From: Qipengyuania atrilutea
Lineage (GTDB): Bacteria; Pseudomonadota; Alphaproteobacteria; Sphingomonadales; Sphingomonadaceae
Direction: 5' to 3'
NCBI RefSeq assembly: GCF_013370205.1
Contig: NZ_JABWGV010000003.1
Span: 124,001 to 188,000 of the forward strand
Length of the DNA stretch: 64,000 bases
The notes under the pieces were generated by a model. The model saw nothing but the letters and a program-made list of their open reading frames with translations. It was not told the origin of the DNA and did not search any database. Shown piece by piece: positions 20,910 to 29,869 of this stretch. The stretch's first letter is position 1; every line of letters begins with the position of its first letter. A program made the position numbers and the translations under genes.

Positions 20910-20937
20910 TTGACATGAAGCGGCGCCGCGACAATAG
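20910..20937 (+). promoter_or_regulatory. Predicted sigma-70 promoter of tRNA-Thr
   Basis: A perfect TTGACA (20910-20915) is followed after 16 bp by CAATAG (20932-20937). The tRNA begins 20 bp further on, at 20958, a plausible distance for a short 5' leader. Confidence 0.6.
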
Positions 20938-20957
20938 CGCGCGCCTTGGCAAGAGAC

Positions 20958-21032
20958 GCTGCTGTAGCTCAGTGGTAGAGCGCACCCTTGGTAAGGGTGA
21001 GGCCGAGAGTTCAATTCTCTCCAGCAGCACCA
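20958..21032 (+). tRNA. tRNA-Thr (anticodon GGT)
   Basis: The 75-base sequence folds into a full cloverleaf: acceptor GCTGCTG with CAGCAGC, D-arm GCTC/GAGC, anticodon stem CACCC/GGGTG with loop TTGGTAA (anticodon GGT), T-arm GAGAG/CTCTC with TTCAATT, discriminator A and an encoded CCA end. GGT reads Thr codons ACC and ACU. Confidence 0.97.
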
Positions 21033-21136
21033 TCTTCCCTCGCTTCCCTATTCTTGCGCGACTACCGTTCGGACCCTTACCCTTGGCCGGGTGGCACGGG
21101 ACCGGGCCGTGCGCGCATGACGGGAGATAACGCGAC

Positions 21137-21901
21137 GTGAGCATCCGCCTCGAATTCAGCGGCGACATGGCCGAACTGCTGCTCGACCGCGCGGAGAAGC
21201 GCAATGCGCTGAGCCTCGAGATGTGGCAGCGGATGCTGGCGCTGTTACGCGAGGTCGAAACGAACGAGCGGGTGCAGCTGCTCGTGCTGCGTTCCGCCGC
21301 CGGGGGTGCCTTCAGCGCAGGTGCCGACATTTCCGAAATGGTCGCGAACAAGGACGACGAGCGCTGGCGCTCCGCCAATCAGGCGGCGATCAACACGGTG
21401 CAGAGCGAACTGGCGCGCCTCCCCGTACCTACGCTCGCCTTCGTCGAGGGCGATTGCATCGGCGGGGGCTGCGGCCTTGCGCTTGCCTGCGACATTCGGG
21501 TTGCGACACCGGCGGCGCGCTTCGGCATCACGCCCGCGAAGCTGGGGCTCGTCTATCCGCTGCACGACGTGAAGCTGCTGGTCGATCTGGTCGGACCGGG
21601 GCAGGCGAAGCGCATGCTGTTTACGGGCGCGCTGCTGGATGCGGAAGAAGCTGCACGGATCGGCCTGGTCGAAGTCGTCGCGGACGAATTCGCTGATATT
21701 GCCGACATGGTGCTCGCGGCCAGTCCGCATTCGGCGCGCGAGGCCAAGAAATTTGTCCGCCGCGTGCTCGAAGGGCAGAGCGAGGACGACGAGGATACGC
21801 TGCAAGTCTTCGCCGATGCGTTCGATCTGCCGGATTTCCGCGAAGGCTCGCAGGCGTTCATGGAGCGGCGCAAACCCGTTTTCCGGCGCGGAAGTGACTG
21901 A
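21137..21901 (+). CDS. Enoyl-CoA hydratase/isomerase (crotonase) family protein, atypical active site
   Basis: The 254-residue protein has the crotonase fold: the oxyanion-hole strand GGAFSAGADISEM and the GDCIGGGCGLALACDIRVAT block. The two catalytic glutamates of classical enoyl-CoA hydratases (Glu144 and Glu164 of the rat enzyme) are not there: GGGCEL is GGGCGL and the FGQPE position reads FGITP. It is therefore unlikely to hydrate enoyl-CoA by the usual mechanism; decarboxylase, isomerase or thioesterase-like crotonases are possible. It starts with GTG, with GGGAG 10 bases upstream. It stands between tRNA-Thr and the PH-domain pair. Confidence 0.85.
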   Translation: MSIRLEFSGDMAELLLDRAEKRNALSLEMWQRMLALLREVETNERVQLLVLRSAAGGAFSAGADISEMVANKDDERWRSANQAAINTVQSELARLPVPTLAFVEGDCIGGGCGLALACDIRVATPAARFGITPAKLGLVYPLHDVKLLVDLVGPGQAKRMLFTGALLDAEEAARIGLVEVVADEFADIADMVLAASPHSAREAKKFVRRVLEGQSEDDEDTLQVFADAFDLPDFREGSQAFMERRKPVFRRGSD

Positions 21902-21941
21902 CCTGTTGCCTTTGCGCGCTGTCCTAGTCATCTAATACGCT

Positions 21942-22436
21942 ATGGAAGAGCGCGCACTATCGAGCGAACACGATGACGACGGAGCGCTGACCCCGCTCCA
22001 TCCCGATCACATAAAGGTGCTGCGGATCAACGCGCTCTTGATGTTGCTGCCGGTACTGGCTGGCGTCATCGTGCTCGAAATTGCGGATTTCGCGCCGGCG
22101 GGACTGTTCGCGGGCCTGTACCTCCTTGTCGCGATCTTTATCCTCTGGCGCATTCCGCGGCGCCGTTACCGTTTCAAGGGCTTCGCGATGTCGGGCGACC
22201 GGCTACGGGTGGTGCGCGGTTTATGGTGGCATTCCGATACGGTGGTGCCGTTCGGACGGGTGCAGCACATCGACGTCGATCAGGGGCCGGTGCAGCGCTA
22301 CTACAAACTCGCAACGCTCACGCTGCATACCGCAGGAACGCACAACGCCTCGGTCCACTTGCCGGGCCTGCTGCATGAAGAGGCGCTCGCCATGCGCGAG
22401 GAAATCCGCGCGCATATCAAGCGCGAGACGCTGTGA
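21942..22436 (+). CDS. Bacterial PH-domain (bPH2, YdbS-like) membrane protein
   Basis: The 164-residue protein has two adjacent transmembrane helices (about residues 28-65) followed by a bPH2 domain with the characteristic RYRFKGFAMSGDRLRVVRGLWWH strand pair and VVPFGRVQHIDVDQGPVQRYYKLATL. This is the YdbS architecture. Its last four bases overlap the start of the next gene, which encodes the YdbT-like partner. Function is not settled; in Firmicutes relatives are linked to membrane-active peptide resistance. Confidence 0.85.
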   Translation: MEERALSSEHDDDGALTPLHPDHIKVLRINALLMLLPVLAGVIVLEIADFAPAGLFAGLYLLVAIFILWRIPRRRYRFKGFAMSGDRLRVVRGLWWHSDTVVPFGRVQHIDVDQGPVQRYYKLATLTLHTAGTHNASVHLPGLLHEEALAMREEIRAHIKRETL

Positions 22437-24040
22437 ACGATTCGTCCGAAGCATCTTCCGGGCGGGTCATACGCGTCGGTCCGGCTTCTGCTATGCCCAG
22501 TGCGCCGGAGGAAACGGACGAAGCCAAGCGGACCGATCCAAAGACATTTCTTGCAAACGGCCTGCAAGTCGCCCGTTCGATGGTCCTGCCGCTGCTGGCG
22601 CTGTTCTACACGATCCGGTCGGACGGAGCGCCGCTCGCCGTGCTACTCGGCATCGGAGTCGCACTCCTGCTCGCCTTCTTCGCGCTCGCTTACGTCCAGT
22701 GGTACCGTTTTACCTACCATGTCGGCGCGGAGGATATCCGCGTCGAAAGCGGCGTTCTGGCGCGGCAGGCGCGCGCCGTTCCCTACGAGCGTATCCAGGA
22801 CGTCAGCATCGAGCAGAGCCTGATTCCGCGCCTGCTCGGCCTCGTCGAGGTTCGTTTCGAAACCGGTGCGGGCGGGAAGGACGAACTGAAGCTCACCTAC
22901 CTCGCCGAGAAAGAGGGAGAACGGCTGCGCGAACTGGTCCGCGAGCGGCGCGACGGTACGGCCGACACCGCTCCGGTGGGCGGTGAGGAAAACGACGGAC
23001 CGGCGGATGAAGGCGCGCCGCTGTTCGCCATGGACACGCGGCGCGTGCTTACGTTCGGCATGTTCGAGTTCTCGCTGGTCGTCGTCGCGGCGGTGTTCGC
23101 CGGTGCGCAGCAGTTCGAGGTGCTGCTTCCCTTCGACATGTTCGATTTCGAGGAATGGCAGCGCCTTCTGGCAGGTCCGGGCGCTTGGCTGGCCGGACTC
23201 GGTTTCGCGGCGCAGGTCATCGGTGCGTTCATTGCCGCAGCGAGCCTGTTGGTGATCGGTTTCGCGACCGGCCTTATTCGCACGGCTCTGCGCGAATGGG
23301 GCTTTACCCTTCACCGTACGGCAAAAGGTTTTCGCCGCCGCCGCGGGCTGCTCACGCGTACCGATGTCGTGATGCCGGTTCACCGGGTGCAGGCGCTGGA
23401 GATCGCGACCGGCTTCCTGCGCCGCTGGTTCGGCTGGCACTCACTCAAGCTCGTCAGTCTCGCGCAGGACAGTGGCAATGCGAGCCACGTTGCCGCACCG
23501 TTCGCGAAGATGGGCGAAATCGAGCCGATCGTTCGCGAGGCGGGTTTCGTCACCCCGCCGCCGGAACTGGAATGGCAGCGCAGCAGCCGCCGCTTCGGCG
23601 TGGACAGCGCAGTCTTCGCGGGTCTACTATTCGCGGTCATTGCGGCGCTGCTCGCTGGACTATCGGCAGCTGGCGTATTCGCGCGCCTCGACCTGTTCAT
23701 TCCGGACGTCGTGTATATCGTACTGGTTTCGGGCGCCGTACTCTTCACCGCCGAACAATGGATCTTGTGGCGCAAGCGGCGTCACGCGTTGGGCGATCGC
23801 CAGCTTTACAGCGCGCACGGGGTGCTGTCGCCGAAGCTCGACATCGCTTCGCGCCGAAAACTGCAATCGGTCGAAATCGCGCAGGGTCCGCTTTCGCGGC
23901 TGCGCGGCTATGCCTCGCTGAAGCTCGGTCTTGCCGGCGGAACGCTATCGATCGAAGGTCTTCCGCTGGAGCGCGCCCGCGAACTGCGGCGCGCATTGCT
24001 CGCAAGCATGACCGAAAGCGACTTTTCCGAACTCGCCTGA
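22433..24040 (+). CDS. Bacterial PH-domain (bPH2, YdbT-like) membrane protein, multi-domain
   Basis: This 535-residue protein contains three bPH2-like repeats separated by pairs of transmembrane helices. Each repeat has the YxxHVGAEDIRVESGVL, RYERIQDVSIEQ or RVQALEIATGF type strand (near residues 98, 290 and 455). It starts with GTG overlapping the stop of the YdbS-like gene (GTGA), so the two proteins are probably made together and may form one membrane complex. The role is unknown. Confidence 0.85.
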   Translation: MNDSSEASSGRVIRVGPASAMPSAPEETDEAKRTDPKTFLANGLQVARSMVLPLLALFYTIRSDGAPLAVLLGIGVALLLAFFALAYVQWYRFTYHVGAEDIRVESGVLARQARAVPYERIQDVSIEQSLIPRLLGLVEVRFETGAGGKDELKLTYLAEKEGERLRELVRERRDGTADTAPVGGEENDGPADEGAPLFAMDTRRVLTFGMFEFSLVVVAAVFAGAQQFEVLLPFDMFDFEEWQRLLAGPGAWLAGLGFAAQVIGAFIAAASLLVIGFATGLIRTALREWGFTLHRTAKGFRRRRGLLTRTDVVMPVHRVQALEIATGFLRRWFGWHSLKLVSLAQDSGNASHVAAPFAKMGEIEPIVREAGFVTPPPELEWQRSSRRFGVDSAVFAGLLFAVIAALLAGLSAAGVFARLDLFIPDVVYIVLVSGAVLFTAEQWILWRKRRHALGDRQLYSAHGVLSPKLDIASRRKLQSVEIAQGPLSRLRGYASLKLGLAGGTLSIEGLPLERARELRRALLASMTESDFSELA

Positions 24041-24047
24041 CGCAAGG

Positions 24048-24344
24048 TTACTGCGCGCGCAGGTCGCCCCATTCGGGGTGCTCGTCGAACTGATGCTCGA
24101 CGTAGGAACACTGCGGGACGATCTTGAACCCATGTTCCTTCGCGTCGGCGATAAGCGCATCGACCAACGCCGCTGCGACGCCCTGTCCGCCGATTTCGGG
24201 CGGGACGAGCGTGTGGTCCGCGACGCGAATGCCCTCGTTGCGCTTCTTCCACGTCAGTTTGCCGACCTTGCCGTCGACCGTTGCCCGGTATTCGCCGCTG
24301 TCTTCGTCGCCGACGTGTTCGATATCGTAGCTGCTGCCTGCCAT
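24048..24344 (-). CDS. Small GCN5-related N-acetyltransferase (YjdJ/PF14542-like)
   Basis: The 98-residue protein is a minimal GNAT of the Acetyltransf_CG type: a short beta sheet, then VPPEIGGQGVAAALVDALIADAKEHG, where the Q-G-x-A region binds acetyl-CoA, and the C-terminal IVPQCSYVEHQFDEHPEW. An ideal AAGGAG site 7 bases before the ATG at 24344 fixes the start and discards an 11-residue upstream extension. Substrate unknown. It faces away from the threonine aldolase gene, whose start lies 50 bp away. Confidence 0.83.
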   Translation of the reverse strand: MAGSSYDIEHVGDEDSGEYRATVDGKVGKLTWKKRNEGIRVADHTLVPPEIGGQGVAAALVDALIADAKEHGFKIVPQCSYVEHQFDEHPEWGDLRAQ

Positions 24345-24394
24345 GCGCGTTCTCCTTCTTGCCAAGAACGCCTGCACCTATAAGGCCGTTCCGC

Positions 24395-25423
24395 ATGAGC
24401 GAAGCCGCATCCCGATCCGCCCGCCCCAAGCTGTTCCTGTCCGACAATTCGGCGGCCGTGCACCCGGCGCTGTGGGAGGCGATGCGCGCTGCGGACGAAG
24501 CCGATGCACCCTACGATAACGACGCCATCAGCCGCTCGCTGGACGAGCGAATGGGCGATGTTTTCGGCTGCGAGGTGGCGGTACTGTGGACCGCAACCGG
24601 AACCTCCGCGAACTGCCTCGCGCTTGCCGCTATGTGCCCACCGCACGGGGGCGTCGTCTGCCACCGGGAAGCGCACATCGAGATGGACGAGGGCGGTGCG
24701 CCGGGCTTCTATCTTCACGGCGCGAAGCTACTGCTGGCGGACGGCGAGGGAGCCAAACTGACTCCGGGCAGCGTGCGCGCGGTCGTCGACCCGATCCGCG
24801 ACGATGTGCATCAGGTTCAGCCGCACGCGCTGTCGGTGACGCAGGCAAGCGAATACGGCCGGGTCTACCGCCCGGACGAGATCGCGGCGCTGGGCTCGCT
24901 CGCCAAGGATCGCGGGCTCGGCTTCCATGTCGACGGAGCGCGTTTCGGCAATGCCGCCGCCTTTCTCGGCTGTTCTCCCGCCGAAGCGGTGGGCGGTGCA
25001 GACGCCTTATCCTTCGGCTTCGTCAAGAACGGCGGGATGAGCGCGGAAGCGATCATCTTCTTCGATCCCTCGCTGGCAGACGTGGCGCGCTATCGGCGGA
25101 AACGGGCGGGCCACCTGCAATCGAAGGGGCGTTATCTCGCCGCGCAGATCGCAGCCATGCTCGACGGCGACCTGTGGCTCGCCAATGCGCGCGCGGCCAA
25201 TGCCGCGTCCGCGGAGATTGCGCAGGCCTGCGGCGAGCGGCTGCTACATCCGGTCGAGGCGAACGAGGTATTCATGCGCTGCTCGCAGGAAGAGCGGGAC
25301 GCTATCCGTGCGCGCGGGTTCGATTTCTACGACTGGGGCGCGGATGCCGCGCGCTTCGTGACCGGCTGGGACACGCGCGAAGACGATGCGGCAGAGCTCG
25401 CGAAGGCGATCGCCTCCCTATGA
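24395..25423 (+). CDS. ltaE: Low-specificity L-threonine aldolase family protein
   Basis: This 342-residue PLP enzyme of fold type I cleaves beta-hydroxy amino acids such as L-threonine or allo-threonine to glycine and an aldehyde. Seen are the N-terminal LFLSDNSAAVHPALWEAM segment, the ATGTSANCLAL phosphate-binding loop, HVDGARFGNAAAF with the cofactor aspartate, and the Schiff-base lysine in SFGFVKNGGM. The ATG at 24395 is chosen; longer frames upstream are arginine-rich. The stop overlaps the start of the following transporter gene (ATGA). Confidence 0.88.
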   Translation: MSEAASRSARPKLFLSDNSAAVHPALWEAMRAADEADAPYDNDAISRSLDERMGDVFGCEVAVLWTATGTSANCLALAAMCPPHGGVVCHREAHIEMDEGGAPGFYLHGAKLLLADGEGAKLTPGSVRAVVDPIRDDVHQVQPHALSVTQASEYGRVYRPDEIAALGSLAKDRGLGFHVDGARFGNAAAFLGCSPAEAVGGADALSFGFVKNGGMSAEAIIFFDPSLADVARYRRKRAGHLQSKGRYLAAQIAAMLDGDLWLANARAANAASAEIAQACGERLLHPVEANEVFMRCSQEERDAIRARGFDFYDWGADAARFVTGWDTREDDAAELAKAIASL

Positions 25424-26373
25424 GCCCCGCCCCGCCGAGCATTCTGAGCGCGAAAGTGCTCGTTCCCTTCGTGCTGACCGGCGTCATCTGGGGATCGACC
25501 TGGTTCGTCATTACCGGGCAGATCGACGGGGTAGCGCCGAGCTGGTCCATCGCATGGCGGTTTCTGCTTGCGACGCCGGCCATGTTCATCGTCGCGCGGA
25601 TGATGCGGCGACCGCTGAGCCTGGGTGCGAAGGGACAACTGCTCGCCGTCGCCATCGGGATCGCGCAGTTCTGCGGCAACTTCAATTTCGTCTACCGGAG
25701 CGAGCTGCACCTGACCTCCGGCATCGTCGCGGTCATGTTCACGATGCTGATGGTGCCCAATGCCCTGTTCGGCTGGTGGCTTTTAGGCCAGAAGATCACG
25801 CGCGGCTTCATCTTCGGCAGCCTGATCGCGATCGCCGGCATATCGCTGCTCTTGATCCATGAGACACGGACCGCTCCGCCGCTCGACGTTGCCGGAGCGG
25901 GCAACGTCGGCCTCGGCATTGCGCTCGCCGTGGGCGGCATCCTGTGCGCTTCGATCGCCAATGTCGTGCAGGCCAACGAGACTGGCCGGGCGCTGCCGAT
26001 GGTGAGCCTGCTCGCATGGTCGATGCTCTACGGCACGATCCTCGACTTCGCGCTCGCGTGGTTCACCGCCGGGCCGCCGACGTTCCCGACGAACTGGGAC
26101 TATTGGGGCGGCATCGCGTGGCTCGCGCTGGCGGGATCGGTCGTGACTTTCCCGCTGCATTATAATCTCGTGCGGCAGATCGGGGCGGGCCGCGCGGCGT
26201 ATAACGGGGTGGTGACGGTGATCGTTGCCATGCTGCTCTCGACGCTGCTCGAGGATTACCGCTGGAACGCGCTGACCATCGGCGGAGCGGCACTGGCGCT
26301 GTTCGGCATGATCGTGGCACTTAAGGCGCGGCATCCGGTTCCCCCGCGCCCGGTCGCGGCGGGCGGCGAGTAG
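25420..26373 (+). CDS. EamA/DMT-family membrane transporter
   Basis: The 317-residue protein has ten hydrophobic segments and the GVIWGSTWFVI first helix typical of DMT exporters (RhaT/YdcZ-like EamA proteins). It is translationally coupled to the threonine aldolase gene by a 4-bp overlap, which hints at amino-acid or related metabolite transport, though this is inference. A longer frame reported upstream lies inside the aldolase gene and is not coding. Confidence 0.87.
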   Translation: MSPAPPSILSAKVLVPFVLTGVIWGSTWFVITGQIDGVAPSWSIAWRFLLATPAMFIVARMMRRPLSLGAKGQLLAVAIGIAQFCGNFNFVYRSELHLTSGIVAVMFTMLMVPNALFGWWLLGQKITRGFIFGSLIAIAGISLLLIHETRTAPPLDVAGAGNVGLGIALAVGGILCASIANVVQANETGRALPMVSLLAWSMLYGTILDFALAWFTAGPPTFPTNWDYWGGIAWLALAGSVVTFPLHYNLVRQIGAGRAAYNGVVTVIVAMLLSTLLEDYRWNALTIGGAALALFGMIVALKARHPVPPRPVAAGGE

Positions 26374-26381
26374 CGCGCGGG

Positions 26382-27164
26382 TTACAGAAGGCTCGCCAGT
26401 CCCTCCCGGAATGTCGGGTATCTTGGTTCCCAGCCGAGCACTCTCTTCGCCTTGCCGTTAGCGACCCGCCGGTTCTCCGCATAGAAGCCGCGCGCCATTT
26501 CGCTGAGGCCTGCTTCGTCCATCGTCTGGAGCGGCGGAGGCCCGACGCCGAGCAGGCGGCAGGCCTCCTCCGTCACCGCATTGTGGCTCGCGGGCAGATC
26601 GTCGCCGAGGTTGTACGCCCCTGCTGGCGCAACGCTTTCGATCGCTGCGATGACGCCGCTGGCGATGTCCTCGACATGCACCCGGCTGAAGACCTGCCCC
26701 GGCATGTCGATCCGGTGCGCCTTGCCTGCGCGAACGCGGTCGAGCGCGCTCCGGCCCGGTCCGTAGATCCCCGGCAGGCGGAATACGTGCGCGCCGAGTT
26801 CGAGCCACAGCGCATCGGCATCGGACCGCGCCGAACGGCGTCCGGTTCCGGTCGGGGCGCTCTCGTCCACCCATGCTCCATCGGCATCGCCGTAGACCCC
26901 GGTGGAAGAGAGATAGCCGTACCAAGCGCGTCCGAAATCGTGGCCGTAGCTATCGAGGACTGGGTCGAGGCCGCTTTCCCGGTCCGGCGGAACGCTGGAC
27001 AGCACATGGGTTGCTTTCGCGAGTTCGCGGCGTACGGCGGCCGCGTCGGAAAAGTCGACATCGCCGTCGCTTCCGGTGGCGCTTACCGACCAGCCTGCGC
27101 TACGCAGCGCCCGGGCAATGTATTTCGCCGAATAACCGAGGCCGAAGATGAACATCTGAGGCAT
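26382..27164 (-). CDS. NAD(P)-binding SDR/epimerase-like protein (YeeZ-type)
   Basis: The 260-residue protein begins with the Rossmann motif IFGLGYSAKYIARAL (G-x-G-x-x-A) and continues with YLSSTGVYGDADGAWVDE, which carries the SDR active-site Ser/Thr-Tyr region, and a VFRLPGIYGPGRSALDRV block. This is the extended SDR layout seen in YeeZ-like proteins. The ATG at 27164 starts at the Rossmann strand. Substrate unknown. It converges with the transporter gene (8 bp apart) and diverges from pepN (50 bp). Confidence 0.82.
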   Translation of the reverse strand: MPQMFIFGLGYSAKYIARALRSAGWSVSATGSDGDVDFSDAAAVRRELAKATHVLSSVPPDRESGLDPVLDSYGHDFGRAWYGYLSSTGVYGDADGAWVDESAPTGTGRRSARSDADALWLELGAHVFRLPGIYGPGRSALDRVRAGKAHRIDMPGQVFSRVHVEDIASGVIAAIESVAPAGAYNLGDDLPASHNAVTEEACRLLGVGPPPLQTMDEAGLSEMARGFYAENRRVANGKAKRVLGWEPRYPTFREGLASLL

Positions 27165-27214
27165 AGGCGCGTTGGTACCGATGTCAGCCCGCGAAAGGAA
27201 CAGCTTTACTAACC

Positions 27215-29869
27215 ATGGATATTGCCCGCACACCTTCGAACCCGTCGGGAAACCCGGAAATGGCCGATGCGGCGCGCACGCCGCAGGCGCCGCCCGTCAT
27301 CCACCGCAAGGACTACATGCCTTTCGCGTGGCTGGTTCCCGATGTGCATCTCGCGTTCAAACTCGGTCTCGAGAACACGCGCGTCACGAATACCATGCAG
27401 GTGAAGCGCAATCCGGATGCGGGCAAGACGCCGGTGCTGACCCTCAACGGCGACGGGCTGAAGCCGCTTTCGGTGAAGATCGACGGCGAGGATGCATCGA
27501 GCTGGTCGATGAACGGTCCGGATCTCGCCGTGACATTGCCGGGCGATGCGCACGAAATCGAAGTGGTTACCGAGTTCAGTCCGCAGGACAATACCGCGCT
27601 GATGGGACTGTTCGCTTCGGGCGGAATGCTGTGTTCCCAGTGCGAGGCGGAAGGCTTTCGCCGCATCACCTTCTTCCCCGACCGGCCCGACGTCCTCTCG
27701 ACCTATACCGTCCGGATGGAAGGCGTTGAAGAGCAGTTTCCGGTCCTGCTTTCGAACGGCAACCTCGTCGATGAAGGAAAGGGTGAAGGCGGACGGCACT
27801 GGGCGGAATGGCACGATCCATGGCCGAAGCCGTCCTACCTGTTCGCCCTGGTCGCGGGCGATCTCGTCGCGAATACAGACAGCTTCACGACCCGTAGCGG
27901 ACGCGAAGTCAGGCTCAACATCTACGTGCGCGAAGGCGATCTCGACCGGACGCACCATGCGATGGATTCGCTCAAGCGCTCGATGAAGTGGGACGAGGAG
28001 ACCTTCGGGCGCGAATACGATCTCGACCTATTCAACATCGTCGCTGTCAGCGACTTCAACATGGGCGCGATGGAGAACAAGGGCCTCAACATCTTCAACA
28101 CGAAATACGTGCTGGCCGATGTCGAGACCGCGACCGACGGGGACTTCGACGGGGTCGAGGGCGTCATCGCGCACGAATACTTCCACAACTGGTCGGGCAA
28201 CCGCGTGACCTGCCGCGACTGGTTCCAGCTGTCGCTGAAGGAAGGCTTCACGGTCCTGCGAGACCAGCTGTTCAGCCAAGACATGGGCAGTGCACCGGTC
28301 AAGCGGATCGAAGATGTGCGCATCCTGCGCGGTGTGCAATTTCCTGAGGACAGCGGGCCGCTCGCCCATTCGATCCGGCCGGACAGCTACCGCGAAATCT
28401 CGAACTTCTACACCTCGACCGTCTACAACAAGGGCGCCGAAGTCATCCGCATGATGCGCACGATGGCGGGTCCGGAAGCGTTCCGCAAAGGCTGCGACCT
28501 CTATTTCGAGCGCCACGACGGGGAAGCGGCGACCTGCGAGGATTTCGTCCGCGCGATGGAAGCGGGCGCGGGGCTCGACCTCGAACAGTTCCGCCGGTGG
28601 TACAGCCAGGCGGGCACGCCCAAGGTCCGCGTCTCGCTAACGCACGAAGGTGATACGGCGACGCTGTCGCTGGCCCAGACGGTTCCGCCGACGCCGGGCC
28701 AGCCGGCGAAATATCCGACGACGATCCCTCTGCGTATCGCGCTCTACGACAGGGATGAGGGATCGCATGATGGCGAGCAGCTGGTCATTCTCACCGATTC
28801 CGAAAAAACCATCACCTTCGACGGGTTCGCCAAGAAGCCGGTTCTGTCGGTCAATCGCAACTTCTCCGCTCCGGTGTCGATCGAGCGCGACATTCCGCGC
28901 GATGAACTGGTCTTCCTCGCCGCGCACGACGACGATCCCTTTGCGCGCTACGAGGCGATGCAGGATCTTTTCCTGGCGCACCTTCTCGGCGAGGTGCGCG
29001 GTAGCTTGCGACCGGACGAGCGCGATGCGGGGCGTGCCGACATCGCTTCCGTATTCGCAGCCGTCCTCGACGACGACCGGCTCGACGATCTGATGCGCGG
29101 CGAACTACTGATCCTGCCGAGCCAGACCTACCTGATGGAGCAGATGTCGGCAGCGAATCCTACCGCAATTTTCGATGCGCGCGAGGGATTGAAGGCCCTG
29201 CTCGGAAGCGAACTGAAGGACCGGTTCGTGCGGATGCACGAGCGTGCTTCTGCCGTGCCCTTCTCGCTCGATGCGGCGGCTCGCGGCGCACGCAAGGTAA
29301 AGACCGGGGCGCTCCAGTATCTCGCTGCTGCCGATCCAGAGCGCGCGACCGGCATGGCGGACACGCAGTACAAGCAGGCTGACAACATGACCGACCGGCA
29401 GGGCGCGCTGATGGTTCTGGCCGGCCTCGACGGGGTGGAGCGGACCCACGCGCTGCTCGATTTCTACAACCGCTACCAGGACAATCCGCTGGTCATCGAC
29501 AAGTGGTTCGCGCTTCAGGCGACATCGCTGCATCCCGAAGCGCTCGCCCACGTAAAGGCGCTGGCCGAGCACCCGGACTTCACGCTGCGCAATCCGAACC
29601 GCGTGCGCTCGCTCTACATGGCCTTCGCTGGCAATCCGCACGCCTTCCATGCTGCCGACGGGGAGGGCTACCGCCTGATCGCCGACGTGATTCTCAAGCT
29701 TGATCCGGTCAATCCGCAAACCGCCGCTCGCTTCGTTCCCGCGCTGGGCCGGTGGCGGAAGCTCGAAGCGCGGTGGGCCTCGATGATGCGCAGCGAACTG
29801 GAGCGCATCGCGCAGGCGCCGCAGCTTTCGCGCGACACCTACGAGCAAGTGAGCCGTTCGCTTGACTGA
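27215..29869 (+). CDS. pepN: Aminopeptidase N (M1 family)
   Basis: The 884-residue zinc metallopeptidase removes N-terminal residues from peptides in the cytoplasm. The zinc motif is HEYFHNW at residues 320-326, with the second glutamate in LKEGFTVLRDQ and the substrate-binding GAMEN (NMGAMENKGLNIFN). The overall length matches the proteobacterial PepN of about 870-890 residues. The following pgeF gene begins inside its last codons. Confidence 0.97.
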   Translation: MDIARTPSNPSGNPEMADAARTPQAPPVIHRKDYMPFAWLVPDVHLAFKLGLENTRVTNTMQVKRNPDAGKTPVLTLNGDGLKPLSVKIDGEDASSWSMNGPDLAVTLPGDAHEIEVVTEFSPQDNTALMGLFASGGMLCSQCEAEGFRRITFFPDRPDVLSTYTVRMEGVEEQFPVLLSNGNLVDEGKGEGGRHWAEWHDPWPKPSYLFALVAGDLVANTDSFTTRSGREVRLNIYVREGDLDRTHHAMDSLKRSMKWDEETFGREYDLDLFNIVAVSDFNMGAMENKGLNIFNTKYVLADVETATDGDFDGVEGVIAHEYFHNWSGNRVTCRDWFQLSLKEGFTVLRDQLFSQDMGSAPVKRIEDVRILRGVQFPEDSGPLAHSIRPDSYREISNFYTSTVYNKGAEVIRMMRTMAGPEAFRKGCDLYFERHDGEAATCEDFVRAMEAGAGLDLEQFRRWYSQAGTPKVRVSLTHEGDTATLSLAQTVPPTPGQPAKYPTTIPLRIALYDRDEGSHDGEQLVILTDSEKTITFDGFAKKPVLSVNRNFSAPVSIERDIPRDELVFLAAHDDDPFARYEAMQDLFLAHLLGEVRGSLRPDERDAGRADIASVFAAVLDDDRLDDLMRGELLILPSQTYLMEQMSAANPTAIFDAREGLKALLGSELKDRFVRMHERASAVPFSLDAAARGARKVKTGALQYLAAADPERATGMADTQYKQADNMTDRQGALMVLAGLDGVERTHALLDFYNRYQDNPLVIDKWFALQATSLHPEALAHVKALAEHPDFTLRNPNRVRSLYMAFAGNPHAFHAADGEGYRLIADVILKLDPVNPQTAARFVPALGRWRKLEARWASMMRSELERIAQAPQLSRDTYEQVSRSLD

